From assembly GCA_019247755.1 (NCBI GenBank), contig JAFBAM010000111.1, positions 1 to 23,814 on the forward strand: a stretch of DNA of 23,814 nt, in the 5' to 3' direction. Shown here in pieces: positions 1-7,119 of this stretch (position 1 is its first letter; each line of letters begins with the position of its first letter). The notes beneath the pieces were generated by a model. That model searched no databases and was not told the origin of the DNA. It saw nothing but the letters and a program-made list of their open reading frames with translations. The translations under genes were made by a program, and so were the position numbers. The stretch comes from Sphingomonas sp. GTDB lineage: Bacteria > Pseudomonadota > Alphaproteobacteria > Sphingomonadales > Sphingomonadaceae.

Positions 1-1298
1 GCGCCGGCTTCGAAACGGACCTTGCGCATCGCGATGCTCTGGAGCGTGAAGAGGCCGAGGTTCTGCTTGAGGCTGTCCGGAAGATATTTCTCATTGCCAC
101 GGATCCTCGCGTCCTGGCTCAGATATTGGACGCCGGTCGTTCCGCCCCAGCCGCCGCGCTCATTCTGAACAAGGTCGGCACGCATCTCGCCGCCATCCGA
201 ATAGAAGCGCGAGCCTATCGTGCCGTCGGGCTCGGCTTCGCTGTGATGGTATTTCGAAAGGCCGCCGCGGAACTCGAATATCTTGAAGAATCCGCCGATC
301 GGCACGTTTGCCCGCACGTCACCACGGTCCTGGTGCGCGTCGATGGTCGGTTCCTCCGCCTCGATCGCGGGATCGAGCGAGAAGCGGATCGGGACACCGT
401 ATTTCGTGTCGTGGTGACTGTACGAGATGCCCACATCGAGGTCTCCGTCGACATAGGCGAGGCCGCCGGCGACATCGTCGGACCGGCCGGCAGTGTTAGG
501 CAGCTTATCCTTCAGGTCGGCCAGCGCCCGGATGCTCGGATCCGGGCTTGCCAGGGCTTGCTGGCGAAGCGGATCGGACAAGAGATATCCGCCAACGTGC
601 AGGTCGTCATATTTCGAATAGGCGCCGTCGACGTGAGCCACGAAATGCTTGCCCAGCGGCACATCGACCTGGACGTTCCCGGAGCGCTCGTTGGCGGCCG
701 AGCCGTAATTGAGCACGGCGTCGACATCCACGTCGTCCGGATGATGGCGCGGGATGCGGGTATCGGTGACGTTGACGACGCCGCCAATCACCGATGAGCT
801 GTACAAGAGCGCTCCCGGACCATGCAGAATTTCAATGCGCTCTGCCGTCAATGGATTGATGGCCACGGCATGATCGGGATCCGTCGCCGACAGGTCGAGG
901 CTGCTGATCCCGTCGATGAGGACCGGGGCCCGCTCGCCCTGCTCGCCGCGGAGGATCGGCCGCGACGCGCTCGGGCCGAAACTGGTCGAGCTGACGCCGG
1001 GCATGTCGGCAAGCGTGTCGCCAAGGCTCGGCTTCAGGTCGTGCGTTAGCTCTTCCGTGTCGACGACCGAGACATTGCCGAGCACGTCCCCGGCCTGGCG
1101 CCTGGTGCCGGTGATGACGATCGCCTGGTCTTCATCGGGATGCGCCGCCGCGGCATCGCCAGGGGTCGGCGGCGCGTCTGCGCCCGCACTGCCGCTCGAT
1201 TCGACCACGGTGGGTGAATCGGGGGTTGTCCCCTGCTGGGCGAAAGCGGGAAAGGCCGGGAGTGCCGCAGCAAGCGCTGCGTAGGATATGAACTTCAC
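1..1298 (-). CDS. TonB-dependent outer-membrane receptor, ZnuD-like (3' part outside window)
   Basis: The product should import a metal or metal chelate across the outer membrane using TonB/ExbBD energy. Reading leftward, it begins with a signal peptide of about 21 residues ending in AFAQ, then a TonB-box-like stretch (AIVITGTRR), then a plug domain. The plug contains PILRGEQGERAPVLIDG, a DPDHAVAI segment and LLYSSSVIGGVVNV. The combination of the DHA motif, LLYSS and GGVVNV is what I know from the zinc receptor ZnuD. His-rich loops (SHHD, YHHSE) fit zinc. The start is GTG at 1298-1296: an in-frame stop lies about 43 bases upstream and no ATG intervenes. The gene is divergent from a CDF exporter, and a palindrome sits between them. 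The TonB-receptor call is firm; zinc as substrate is inferred. Confidence 0.85.
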   Translation of the reverse strand, partial: MKFISYAALAAALPAFPAFAQQGTTPDSPTVVESSGSAGADAPPTPGDAAAAHPDEDQAIVITGTRRQAGDVLGNVSVVDTEELTHDLKPSLGDTLADMPGVSSTSFGPSASRPILRGEQGERAPVLIDGISSLDLSATDPDHAVAINPLTAERIEILHGPGALLYSSSVIGGVVNVTDTRIPRHHPDDVDVDAVLNYGSAANERSGNVQVDVPLGKHFVAHVDGAYSKYDDLHVGGYLLSDPLRQQALASPDPSIRALADLKDKLPNTAGRSDDVAGGLAYVDGDLDVGISYSHHDTKYGVPIRFSLDPAIEAEEPTIDAHQDRGDVRANVPIGGFFKIFEFRGGLSKYHHSEAEPDGTIGSRFYSDGGEMRADLVQNERGGWGGTTGVQYLSQDARIRGNEKYLPDSLKQNLGLFTLQSIAMRKVRFEAG

Positions 1299-1345
1299 TA
1301 CGTATGAGACTCGTCGAATGGGAGGGATTGCGAGCGACGCCTAAA

Positions 1346-1362
1346 GACGATGATACATTGTC
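1346..1362. promoter_or_regulatory. 17-bp palindrome between receptor and CDF gene, candidate metal-regulator operator
   Basis: GACGATG-ATA-CATTGTC is an inverted repeat with six of seven arm positions matching. It lies in the 148-bp divergent intergenic region, 48 bp from the receptor start. Because one flanking gene looks like a zinc importer and the other an exporter, a Zur-type repressor is the natural guess. The sequence is not a clear match to any Zur consensus I can recall, so the identity of the regulator is open. Confidence 0.35.
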
Positions 1363-1446
1363 GCAAGGTGAACGATCTGTGAAATGGCTGCTGTCTTCGA
1401 CCAAGCGCATTTGAGTTTCGGCAGATGCGTAAGCTAGGGCTCAGCC

Positions 1447-2370
1447 ATGGGCATCGGCCATTCTCACGATCACCATCACGGCCATTCGCATTCGCATGGG
1501 CATGCCCATGGGGCCCCTGATTTCGGCCGCGCCTTTGCCATCGGCATCGCCCTCAACCTGGGCTTCGTCCTGATCGAGACGGTCTACGGCTTCATCGCCA
1601 ACTCAATGTCGCTTCTGGCCGACGCGGGTCACAATTTGTCGGACGTGCTCGGCCTGGTGGTGGCGTGGGCCGGCGCCGTGATGGCGCGGCGCGCGCCTTC
1701 GCCCCAATTCACTTACGGCCTGAAGAAAGCGCCCATCCTTGCCGCGCTGGCCAATTCCTTGTTCCTCCTCATCGCCGTCGGCGCGATCGGTGCAGAGGCT
1801 ATCAGGCGACTATTTCATCCATCAGCCACGCAGGGCGATACCGTGATGATCGTCGCGGCCGTCGGCATCCTCGTGAACGGCGCGACCGCTTTGCTGTTCG
1901 CCAGGGGGCGAGAGCATGACATCAATATCCGCGGCGCCTACCTCCACATGGCGGCCGACGCCGCCGTCTCGCTCGCCGTCGTGTTCGCTGGCCTGATGAT
2001 CGCCTGGACCGGACAGCGCTGGGTCGACCCGGTGATGAGCCTCGCCGTCGCCGTCGTAATCCTGTGGGGCAGTATCGGCCTGTTGAAGGAATCGGTCTGG
2101 ATGTCGCTCGCCGGCGTCCCCGCGGGGATCGACGCCGACCAGGTAGAAGCGGCGCTCGCGGCGCTCGATGGGGTGGAGGCGGTGCACGACCTTCACATCT
2201 GGCCGCTCAGCACCACGGAAACGGCGGTTACGGCCCATATCGTCACGCTGCAGGCGGACTATCCAGACCAGCTGCTGAGCCGGGCGCGCGCGGTGCTGCA
2301 AAGCTTCAAGATCGAGCATTGCACCCTGCAAGTCGAACGCGAACATTCCGCCGATCACAAGGATTGCTAG
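1447..2370 (+). CDS. Cation diffusion facilitator (CDF) family metal exporter, CzcD/ZitB type
   Basis: An inner-membrane proton/cation antiporter, probably exporting Zn(II) and related divalent ions from the cytoplasm; 307 residues, a normal length. The N-terminus (residues 5-22) is a His/Gly/Ser tract with about ten histidines, as in zinc-handling CDF proteins. Hydrophobic segments follow. The two paired metal-site motifs are visible: H62-x3-D66 in LADAGHNLSD (TM2) and H167-x3-D171 in LHMAADAAVSL (TM5). The C-terminal cytoplasmic domain (about residue 215 on) holds VEAVHDLHIWPLS, typical of the ferredoxin-like CDF dimer domain. The start is ATG 1447, directly before the His tract; the ribosome site is weak (AGGG). 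It is divergent from a ZnuD-like receptor and followed two bases later by a PLP enzyme. Confidence 0.93.
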   Translation: MGIGHSHDHHHGHSHSHGHAHGAPDFGRAFAIGIALNLGFVLIETVYGFIANSMSLLADAGHNLSDVLGLVVAWAGAVMARRAPSPQFTYGLKKAPILAALANSLFLLIAVGAIGAEAIRRLFHPSATQGDTVMIVAAVGILVNGATALLFARGREHDINIRGAYLHMAADAAVSLAVVFAGLMIAWTGQRWVDPVMSLAVAVVILWGSIGLLKESVWMSLAGVPAGIDADQVEAALAALDGVEAVHDLHIWPLSTTETAVTAHIVTLQADYPDQLLSRARAVLQSFKIEHCTLQVEREHSADHKDC

Positions 2371-2372
2371 AG

Positions 2373-3569
2373 TTGAACGTCACCCACCTCGAATGTTCGC
2401 TGACGGGCGAGCGCTACGAAGCCGGCAAGATCCACAATCTCAGCGAGGCGGGGAAACCGCTGCTGGTCCGCTACGACCTCGAGGCGGCGAAGAAGACGCT
2501 GACCCGCGAAAGTTTGGCTGCGCGAGAGAGCGGGATGTGGAAGTGGCGCGAGCTGCTGCCCCACGTCGGCGACCCGGTGAGCCTTGGTGAGGCCGAGACG
2601 CCCATCGTGCCTTTGCCAAACACTGCCGCGCGTGAGGGCGCCGCGAACCTGCTTGTGAAGGATGAGGGGCGGCTTCCGACCGGTTCCTTCAAGGCGCGTG
2701 GGTTGGCGATGGCAGTCACGATGGCGAAACAGTTCGGGATCGAGAAGATTGCGATGCCGACCAACGGCAATGCCGGCGCAGCGCTTGCTGCCTATGGCGC
2801 GCGGGCGAGAATCGAGACGGTCGTTATCTGCCCGGCCGAAACGCCCGAAATCAACGTCACCGAGACCGCGGCTTACGGAGCGCGAGTCTATGTCGCCGAT
2901 GGCCAGATCGACGAATGTGGTGCGCTTGTCGGAAAGGGTGCCGCGCAGGGCCTGTGGTTCGACTGCTCGACGCTCAAGGAGCCCTACCGGCTTGAGGGCA
3001 AGAAGGTGATGGGGTTCGAGCTGGCCGAGCAGCTCGGCTGGGAATTGCCCGACGCGATCTTCTATCCGACCGGTGGGGGCACCGGTCTGATCGGCATGTG
3101 GAAGGGGTTCGACGAGCTGGAGGCGGTCGGCCTCATCGGCCCGAAACGCCCACGCATGTACGCGGTCCAGGCCGAAGGCTGCGCGCCGATGGTGCGTGCG
3201 TTCGAGAAGGGCGAAGAGTTCGCCGAGCGGTGGGAAAATCCGGCGACCGTCGCGACCGGTATCCGCGTGCCCAAGGCGGTTGGCGACTTCCTGATCCTTC
3301 GCGCGGTGCGGGAAAGCGGCGGTGCGGGCGTCGCCGTCTCGGAAGAAGCGATCGTGCAGGCGGTCGCGGATGCCGCGCATGAGGATGGATTCCTGTTGTG
3401 CCCGGAAGGAGGCGCTGTGCTGGCGGCTTGGCGGAAGGCCTTGAAGGATGGGCTGGTGCGGAAGGACGAGCGCGTCCTGCTGTTCAACTGCGCGAACGGG
3501 AACAAATATCCGCTGCCCGACCGGTCGAAGCGTCTGAAGCTGGCTGAGGCGGACCCGGTGGCACTCTAA
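2373..3569 (+). CDS. Threonine synthase-like PLP-dependent enzyme
   Basis: A fold-type II PLP enzyme of about 398 residues, expected to convert O-phosphohomoserine to threonine in the cytoplasm. The start is TTG 2373: it follows the CDF stop (2368-2370) by two bases and has AAGGA at about 2359-2363, inside the end of the CDF gene. The open frame continues further upstream only inside the CDF gene. Visible motifs are LPTGSFKARG with the PLP lysine at about residue 97, TNGNAGAALAAYG (118-132) and the phosphate-binding loop PTGGGTG (222-228). Its length and the ECSLTGE opening fit the shorter, type I threonine synthase group rather than the longer type II enzyme that I would expect to serve as the main ThrC in this lineage. 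It could therefore be a second or divergent enzyme. Close spacing suggests co-transcription with the CDF gene. Confidence 0.85.
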   Translation: MNVTHLECSLTGERYEAGKIHNLSEAGKPLLVRYDLEAAKKTLTRESLAARESGMWKWRELLPHVGDPVSLGEAETPIVPLPNTAAREGAANLLVKDEGRLPTGSFKARGLAMAVTMAKQFGIEKIAMPTNGNAGAALAAYGARARIETVVICPAETPEINVTETAAYGARVYVADGQIDECGALVGKGAAQGLWFDCSTLKEPYRLEGKKVMGFELAEQLGWELPDAIFYPTGGGTGLIGMWKGFDELEAVGLIGPKRPRMYAVQAEGCAPMVRAFEKGEEFAERWENPATVATGIRVPKAVGDFLILRAVRESGGAGVAVSEEAIVQAVADAAHEDGFLLCPEGGAVLAAWRKALKDGLVRKDERVLLFNCANGNKYPLPDRSKRLKLAEADPVAL

Positions 3570-3598
3570 TGCAACAACTCGGGGCCCATAAACGAGTA

Positions 3599-3626
3599 AA
3601 CCCCGGCAACCGAAGCTGCCGGGGTT
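3599..3626. terminator. 10-bp GC-rich hairpin after the threonine synthase-like gene
   Basis: AACCCCGGCA (3599-3608) pairs perfectly with TGCCGGGGTT (3617-3626) around an 8-base loop. It lies 30 bases after the stop. The plus-strand tail is pyrimidine-rich (CTTCTTCCCTCTTTC) and the minus-strand tail has scattered Ts, so it may act in both directions. On the minus strand its flank resembles that of the hairpin at 3797-3830 (GAAGCA then GG-A-CCCCGGCA), which suggests the two are related copies. Confidence 0.65.
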
Positions 3627-3790
3627 CCATGCTTCTTCCCTCTTTCGAGTTCGGAAGCACAAAGCAACAATACACGAGGCTTATGGTTGTTCCAGTCCTG
3701 AATCAGCCGTGGTCACAGAAATCGGTGCATCGATCGGTGGATAAGTCTGTTGGACTCCTGTGCGACTCGGAACGACTCGCGATCCCGTGC

Positions 3791-3830
3791 AAAAAAGGAG
3801 CCCCAGCAAGCATGCACTTGCCGGGGCTCC
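3791..3830 (-). terminator. Strong intrinsic terminator on the minus strand with a T6 tail
   Basis: On the plus strand GGAGCCCCAGCAAG (3797-3810) pairs with CTTGCCGGGGCTCC (3817-3830), 13 of 14 positions, around the loop CATGCA. Six As at 3791-3796 become TTTTTT directly after the hairpin on the minus strand, the standard layout of a Rho-independent terminator. No protein gene on the minus strand runs into it from the right, which leaves it without an annotated partner. Confidence 0.8.
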
Positions 3831-3932
3831 CCTGCTTCGATTCCACTGATTCCGAGTCGTCGACGCAACCGATTCGGGAACTGGTGCCCGTATCGACCCC
3901 GGAGACAAGGCATCACTGGGTCCGAAGCAACG
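3791..3932 (-). ncRNA. Candidate small RNA with its own promoter and terminator
   Basis: A non-coding stretch of about 140 bases on the minus strand is bounded by a GGAAC-N17-GTT promoter-like pair (3940-3964) and by the T6 terminator (3791-3830). No convincing reading frame fills it. Part of it also folds: TTCCGAGTCG (3850-3859) can pair with CGACTCGGAA (3763-3772) and ACCGATT (3868-3874) with AATCGGT (3720-3726), so the terminator stem is enclosed by two further stems; these outer partners lie past the terminator. The 5' end near 3932 is an estimate. I do not recognise the RNA family. Confidence 0.4.
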
Positions 3933-3939
3933 GCGCGAG

Positions 3940-3964
3940 AACCCTTTCGCGTCCGATTTGTTCC
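3940..3964 (-). promoter_or_regulatory. Sigma-EcfG-type (general stress) promoter
   Basis: On the minus strand GGAAC (3964-3960) is followed after 17 bases by GTT (3942-3940). This matches the GGAAC-N16/17-(C)GTT promoter used by the alphaproteobacterial general stress sigma factor EcfG. It points away from the exonuclease III gene and towards the orphan minus-strand terminator at 3791-3830. No experimental evidence is implied; a five-plus-three base match can arise by chance, but the downstream terminator makes the pair worth testing. Confidence 0.4.
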
Positions 3965-3973
3965 TGAGGATCG

Positions 3974-4771
3974 ATGGCGAAAAAGAAGAAGCTCCGGATC
4001 GCGAGCTACAACATCAACGGGATCAACAGCCGCCTGCAGGTGCTGACCCGCTGGCTGGACGAGTTCCAACCCGACATCGTTGGCTTGCAGGAACTGAAGT
4101 GCACCGACGAGGCATTCCCGATCGATGCAATAGAGGCGCTCGGCTATTCAGCGATCTGGCACGGCCAGCCGCCGCGAAGCTGGAACGGTGTAGCTTTGCT
4201 GAGTCGCGTTGGCGAGCCCGTGGAGACTCGCCGCTCGCTCCCCAATGATCCCAACCTGGAGCAGAGCCGCTACATCGAGGCGGCGATCTGCGGAATCATC
4301 GTCGGCAACATGTACGCGCCCAACGGCAATCCCTGGCCGGGGCCGAAGTTCGACTACAAGCTCGCCTGGCTGGACGCGCTTAAGGCCTATGCGCAGGAGC
4401 TTCTCGACAGCGGCCTGCCGGCGATCCTGATCGGCGATTACAATGTGATTCCGACCGACCAGGACGTCTACAAGCCCGAACGGTGGAAGACTGACGCCCT
4501 TTTCGCGCCGGCCGCGAAGGACAAATATCGCGAGCTGGTCGCGCAGGGCTGGACCGATGCCTTGCGCGATCTCCATCCCGACGAACGCATCTACACTTTC
4601 TGGCATTACTGGCGGCAATCGTTCGAGCGCGACGCCGGTATTCGCATCGACCATGCGCTCCTCAGCCCGCCGCTGGCGAAGAAACTGAAGGCGGCGGGGG
4701 TCGACCGTACCCCGCGCGGCTGGGACAAGACCAGCGACCACGGACCGATGTGGGTAGAAGTCGAGCTATGA
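3974..4771 (+). CDS. xthA: Exodeoxyribonuclease III (AP endonuclease family)
   Basis: A DNA-repair nuclease that acts in base excision repair: cleavage 5' of abasic sites and 3'-5' exonuclease/3'-phosphatase activity, dependent on Mg2+. At 265 residues it is close to the normal length. The family motifs appear in order: YNINGINSR (12-20), LQELK with the metal-binding glutamate E40, NMYAPNG (112-118, tyrosine 114), IGDYNV (153-158, D155/N157), RIDHALLS (D226) and the terminal TSDHGPMW with D255/H256. The start is ATG 3974 with GAGGA four bases upstream. The preceding 400 bases are non-coding. After it comes a regulator of a phage-like module, so this gene marks the left border of that module. 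Confidence 0.95.
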   Translation: MAKKKKLRIASYNINGINSRLQVLTRWLDEFQPDIVGLQELKCTDEAFPIDAIEALGYSAIWHGQPPRSWNGVALLSRVGEPVETRRSLPNDPNLEQSRYIEAAICGIIVGNMYAPNGNPWPGPKFDYKLAWLDALKAYAQELLDSGLPAILIGDYNVIPTDQDVYKPERWKTDALFAPAAKDKYRELVAQGWTDALRDLHPDERIYTFWHYWRQSFERDAGIRIDHALLSPPLAKKLKAAGVDRTPRGWDKTSDHGPMWVEVEL

Positions 4772-5064
4772 CCCCCAACATTGTGCGTGCCTGCTCTGGC
4801 TTCGCTTGAAAATGGTGCGGGACGCAGTCACGCCATAACCTCTCTCTAGCGCCAAATTCCCTGCCAACGGGGACTTCCGTAGGGATTATCGCAAATTTGA
4901 GTGCGCGGATGACCTCGATGTTAAGCGAAATGCGCTATTTTCTGCGGTTCTGTGCTCGGAGTTCCCGCAAAGCGAAGCAGGGAAGCGTTCGACGAAGTGA
5001 ATGAAAGCGGGCCTCGACGTTCGTCTTCCGCCGTGCGGACCTTTCAACGAGCGACGTTTGGCGA
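4772..5064. other. Intergenic stretch without recognised features
   Basis: No gene, obvious terminator or repeat is visible between exonuclease III and the promoter of the next gene. I looked for an attachment-site direct repeat shared with the far side of the phage-like module (9104-9150) and found none. Confidence 0.5.
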
Positions 5065-5093
5065 TTGACCCGGCGGCCCTTTCGACAGATAAG
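5065..5093 (+). promoter_or_regulatory. Sigma70-like promoter of the MerR-like gene
   Basis: TTGACC (5065-5070) and GATAAG (5088-5093) are separated by 17 bases. They match the vegetative consensus at five of six and four of six positions. The -10 element overlaps the start of the palindrome at 5091-5107, so a protein bound there would block initiation. Confidence 0.45.
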
Positions 5094-5107
5094 TGTAATT
5101 ATCACTT
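5091..5107. promoter_or_regulatory. Operator-like palindrome, copy 1 (AAGTG-N7-CACTT)
   Basis: AAGTGTAATTATCACTT is a near-perfect 17-bp inverted repeat just downstream of, and overlapping, the predicted -10 box of the MerR-like gene. A sister site with the same 5-7-5 layout lies at 5741-5757 before the methyltransferase gene. The pairing suggests autoregulation plus control of the downstream genes. Confidence 0.5.
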
Positions 5108-5120
5108 GAATGGAATACGC

Positions 5121-5726
5121 ATGCCTGCGCGTCTGCCCGACCTTCATTTGACGCACGGTCAGTTGCTCTGGGCAATCAAGCTTGGGCGCGACCCTGACCG
5201 GCAGCTCAAAGACCAGGTCCGCTATTTGAGAACGCTTGGAATCCCAGCTGCGGCCAAAGAGCAAGCAAGCGGGCCGGGCTCGCGCATCACCTACGACTTC
5301 CACGATTTGATGGAGGTCGGTCTGGCGGTCACCGGGCTGAACATGAGGTTTAAACCAAAAGACATTGCTGCCGTGCTCGTCGGGCAGCGGAAGGGTATGC
5401 GTGCCGTTTATGAACAAGCTTGGAAAGATATTCCGGAGGAAGCTCTTAGTGCGGACTGGGTAAGAAGCAGGGGACGCATCACTCCGTTGCTTCAAGACGA
5501 GTTTCCTCTCCGACTGCACGAGCGCCACAGCGAAAAATGGGGCCAAATGGACTTCGCGAGCTTTGGAGAAGCCACGGAGGAGTTGCCAGTATTTGAGCCG
5601 ATAGAGCGCTTCGCGGACGGTCCACCCAAGCGCCTGATCCCGCTCAAGCGCTTGATGATCCAGTGGGTAGTGTGGGCCCAAGAAGCGCCTGAGATTAAGC
5701 CTGGGCCAGCTGCTCGGAAAGACTGA
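5121..5726 (+). CDS. MerR-like winged-helix protein of a phage-like module
   Basis: A 201-residue cytoplasmic protein, probably a DNA-binding regulator. Residues 13-95 read like a MerR-type winged helix: a first helix region (THGQLLWAIKLG), a charged helix (RQLKDQVRYLRTLGIP), then RITYDFHDLMEVGLAV and NMRFKPKDIAAVL, resembling the helix after the wing. The remaining 100 residues have no recognised motif and no Cys ligands, so metal sensing is unlikely. ATG 5121 is chosen because GGAA precedes it and the palindrome/promoter would lie inside the gene with an earlier start. The methyltransferase gene starts 43 bases after its stop. Role as repressor of this module is inferred from the shared operators. 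Confidence 0.6.
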   Translation: MPARLPDLHLTHGQLLWAIKLGRDPDRQLKDQVRYLRTLGIPAAAKEQASGPGSRITYDFHDLMEVGLAVTGLNMRFKPKDIAAVLVGQRKGMRAVYEQAWKDIPEEALSADWVRSRGRITPLLQDEFPLRLHERHSEKWGQMDFASFGEATEELPVFEPIERFADGPPKRLIPLKRLMIQWVVWAQEAPEIKPGPAARKD

Positions 5727-5740
5727 AGGCGCGTCCAATT

Positions 5741-5757
5741 AAGTGATATTCTCACTA
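5741..5757. promoter_or_regulatory. Operator-like palindrome, copy 2 (AAGTG-N7-CACTA)
   Basis: AAGTGATATTCTCACTA has the same arms and spacing as the site at 5091-5107, with one changed arm base. It lies 12 bases before the methyltransferase start and overlaps a possible -10 box (GATATT, 5745-5750). A factor binding both sites would link the regulator gene to the methyltransferase-terminase genes. Confidence 0.5.
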
Positions 5758-5769
5758 GAAAGGTCGAAC

Positions 5770-7119
5770 ATGTCCAATTGCAAGATTGAGCGCAGTCTCC
5801 GGCTAAAGATCGATTATCTCCCGACAGCTGCGCTACTCGCCAACAAGCTTAACCCGAAGGTGCATCCCGATCGGCAGATCAATGCGCTTTCGCGAGCGAT
5901 CAGCGAAATGGGCTTTGTGTCCCCCATCATTGTGGACCAGGAGAACCGGATCGTCGCGGGGCACGGCCGCGTTCTGGCGGCGAAGAAGCTAGGCCTCGGC
6001 GAGGTGCCCGCAGTTCGCCTCGAGCATCTTAATGATCACCAGCTTCGCGCCTTGATGCTGGCAGACAACCGCCTGAGCGAGCTTGGCTCAACCAACCAGC
6101 AGCTGCTCGCCGATAACCTCAAGCTTCTAACGGTCGAAGGCCTCGATCTGGATGTCGAAGCCGCAACCGGCTTCTCGATGGGTGAGATCGACGTCATCCT
6201 CCAAACCCCCGTCGAAGGTCCGGACAAGGATCCGGATGACGAGGCAGCCCCGCGCGACCAGGGCCCCGTTGTCAATCGTCCGGGCGACGTTTGGAATCTC
6301 GGCGGTCGGCATCGCGTCATCTGTGGCAATGCGCTCGAGCCGGACGTCTGGCGGCAGCTAATGCACGGCGAGAAGGCAGCCATGAGCTGCTCGGACTTTC
6401 CTTACAATGTGAAGATCAAGGGAAATGTCACCCGCCGCTCAGGCGTGGCTGAATTCGCCATGGCCTCCGGGGAAATGGATCGGGACCAGTTCATTGAGTT
6501 CGAGACAAACGTCTTTCGGCTGATCGCAGCGCACAGCAAACCGGCATCAATCCATTTTGCCTTCGCAGATTGGCGCCACTTGCTGGAAATGCAGACCGCC
6601 GGAGAAGCGGTCTTTAGTGAGCTCAAGAACGCGTGCATCTGGGATAAGGGGGTAGGGTCCCTCGGAAGCTTCTATCGCTCTCAGCATGAAGTCATCTTTG
6701 TCTGGAAGCTCGGCCGGGAAAGATCACGGAATAACATCGAGCTCGGCCGGCATGGTCGCAATCGTTGCAACGTGTGGCGTTATCCGGGCGTCGGGACCTT
6801 TCGACATTCGGACGAGGGCGACCTGCTCGCACTCCATTGCACCCCGAAACCCGTCCGAATGATCGCCGATGCGATTCTTGACGTGTCAGCTCGCGGAGAG
6901 ATCGTGATTGATGCGTTCCTGGGATCTGGGACCACAATCATTGCAGCCGAGCGCGTTGGCCGGCGGTGTTTCGGTGTCGAGATTGAGCCGCGATTTGCCG
7001 ATACCATCATTCGCCGCTTCGAACGGCACAGTGGCGAACGGGCGGTTCACCTCGCGACCGGCAAGACCTTCACCGAAGTTACTGCCGAGCGTCTCGGTTC
7101 TACTCAGGACGCCGCCTGA
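5770..7119 (+). CDS. ParB-like domain fused to a site-specific DNA methyltransferase
   Basis: A 449-residue fusion. Residues about 14-120 form a ParB/sulfiredoxin-like domain (INALSRAISEMG, IVDQENRIVAGHGR with AAKKLG following). Residues about 175-420 form an amino-methyltransferase of the N4/N6 type in beta order: the catalytic motif IV comes first (SDFPY, 208-212) and the S-adenosylmethionine motif I last (DAFLGSGTT, 381-389), with HCTPKPVRM between them. Motif IV is normally (D/N/S)PP(Y/F/W); here F210 replaces the first proline. Such fusions are common in phages and phage-derived islands, where they may modify viral DNA. ATG 5770 is preferred over GTG 5743 because AGAAAGG precedes it and 5743 lies inside the operator. 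Its stop overlaps the next start by one base. Confidence 0.88.
   Translation: MSNCKIERSLRLKIDYLPTAALLANKLNPKVHPDRQINALSRAISEMGFVSPIIVDQENRIVAGHGRVLAAKKLGLGEVPAVRLEHLNDHQLRALMLADNRLSELGSTNQQLLADNLKLLTVEGLDLDVEAATGFSMGEIDVILQTPVEGPDKDPDDEAAPRDQGPVVNRPGDVWNLGGRHRVICGNALEPDVWRQLMHGEKAAMSCSDFPYNVKIKGNVTRRSGVAEFAMASGEMDRDQFIEFETNVFRLIAAHSKPASIHFAFADWRHLLEMQTAGEAVFSELKNACIWDKGVGSLGSFYRSQHEVIFVWKLGRERSRNNIELGRHGRNRCNVWRYPGVGTFRHSDEGDLLALHCTPKPVRMIADAILDVSARGEIVIDAFLGSGTTIIAAERVGRRCFGVEIEPRFADTIIRRFERHSGERAVHLATGKTFTEVTAERLGSTQDAA

Noticed and set aside
126..797. Long plus-strand open frame within the first kilobase
   Set aside because: It is antisense to the ZnuD-like receptor, whose signal peptide and plug motifs are clear on the minus strand.
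2367..3662. 431-codon minus-strand frame across the threonine synthase-like gene
   Set aside because: High-GC mirror frame. The plus strand has intact PLP motifs, and the minus translation shows no recognisable domain.
3736..3744. DnaA-box-like GGTGGATAA (TTATCCACC on the minus strand)
   Set aside because: A single eight-of-nine match without further boxes or an AT-rich unwinding region; not an origin.
4935..5738. 267-codon minus-strand frame opposite the MerR-like gene
   Set aside because: No domain pattern. The plus frame has a promoter, ribosome site and winged-helix motifs.
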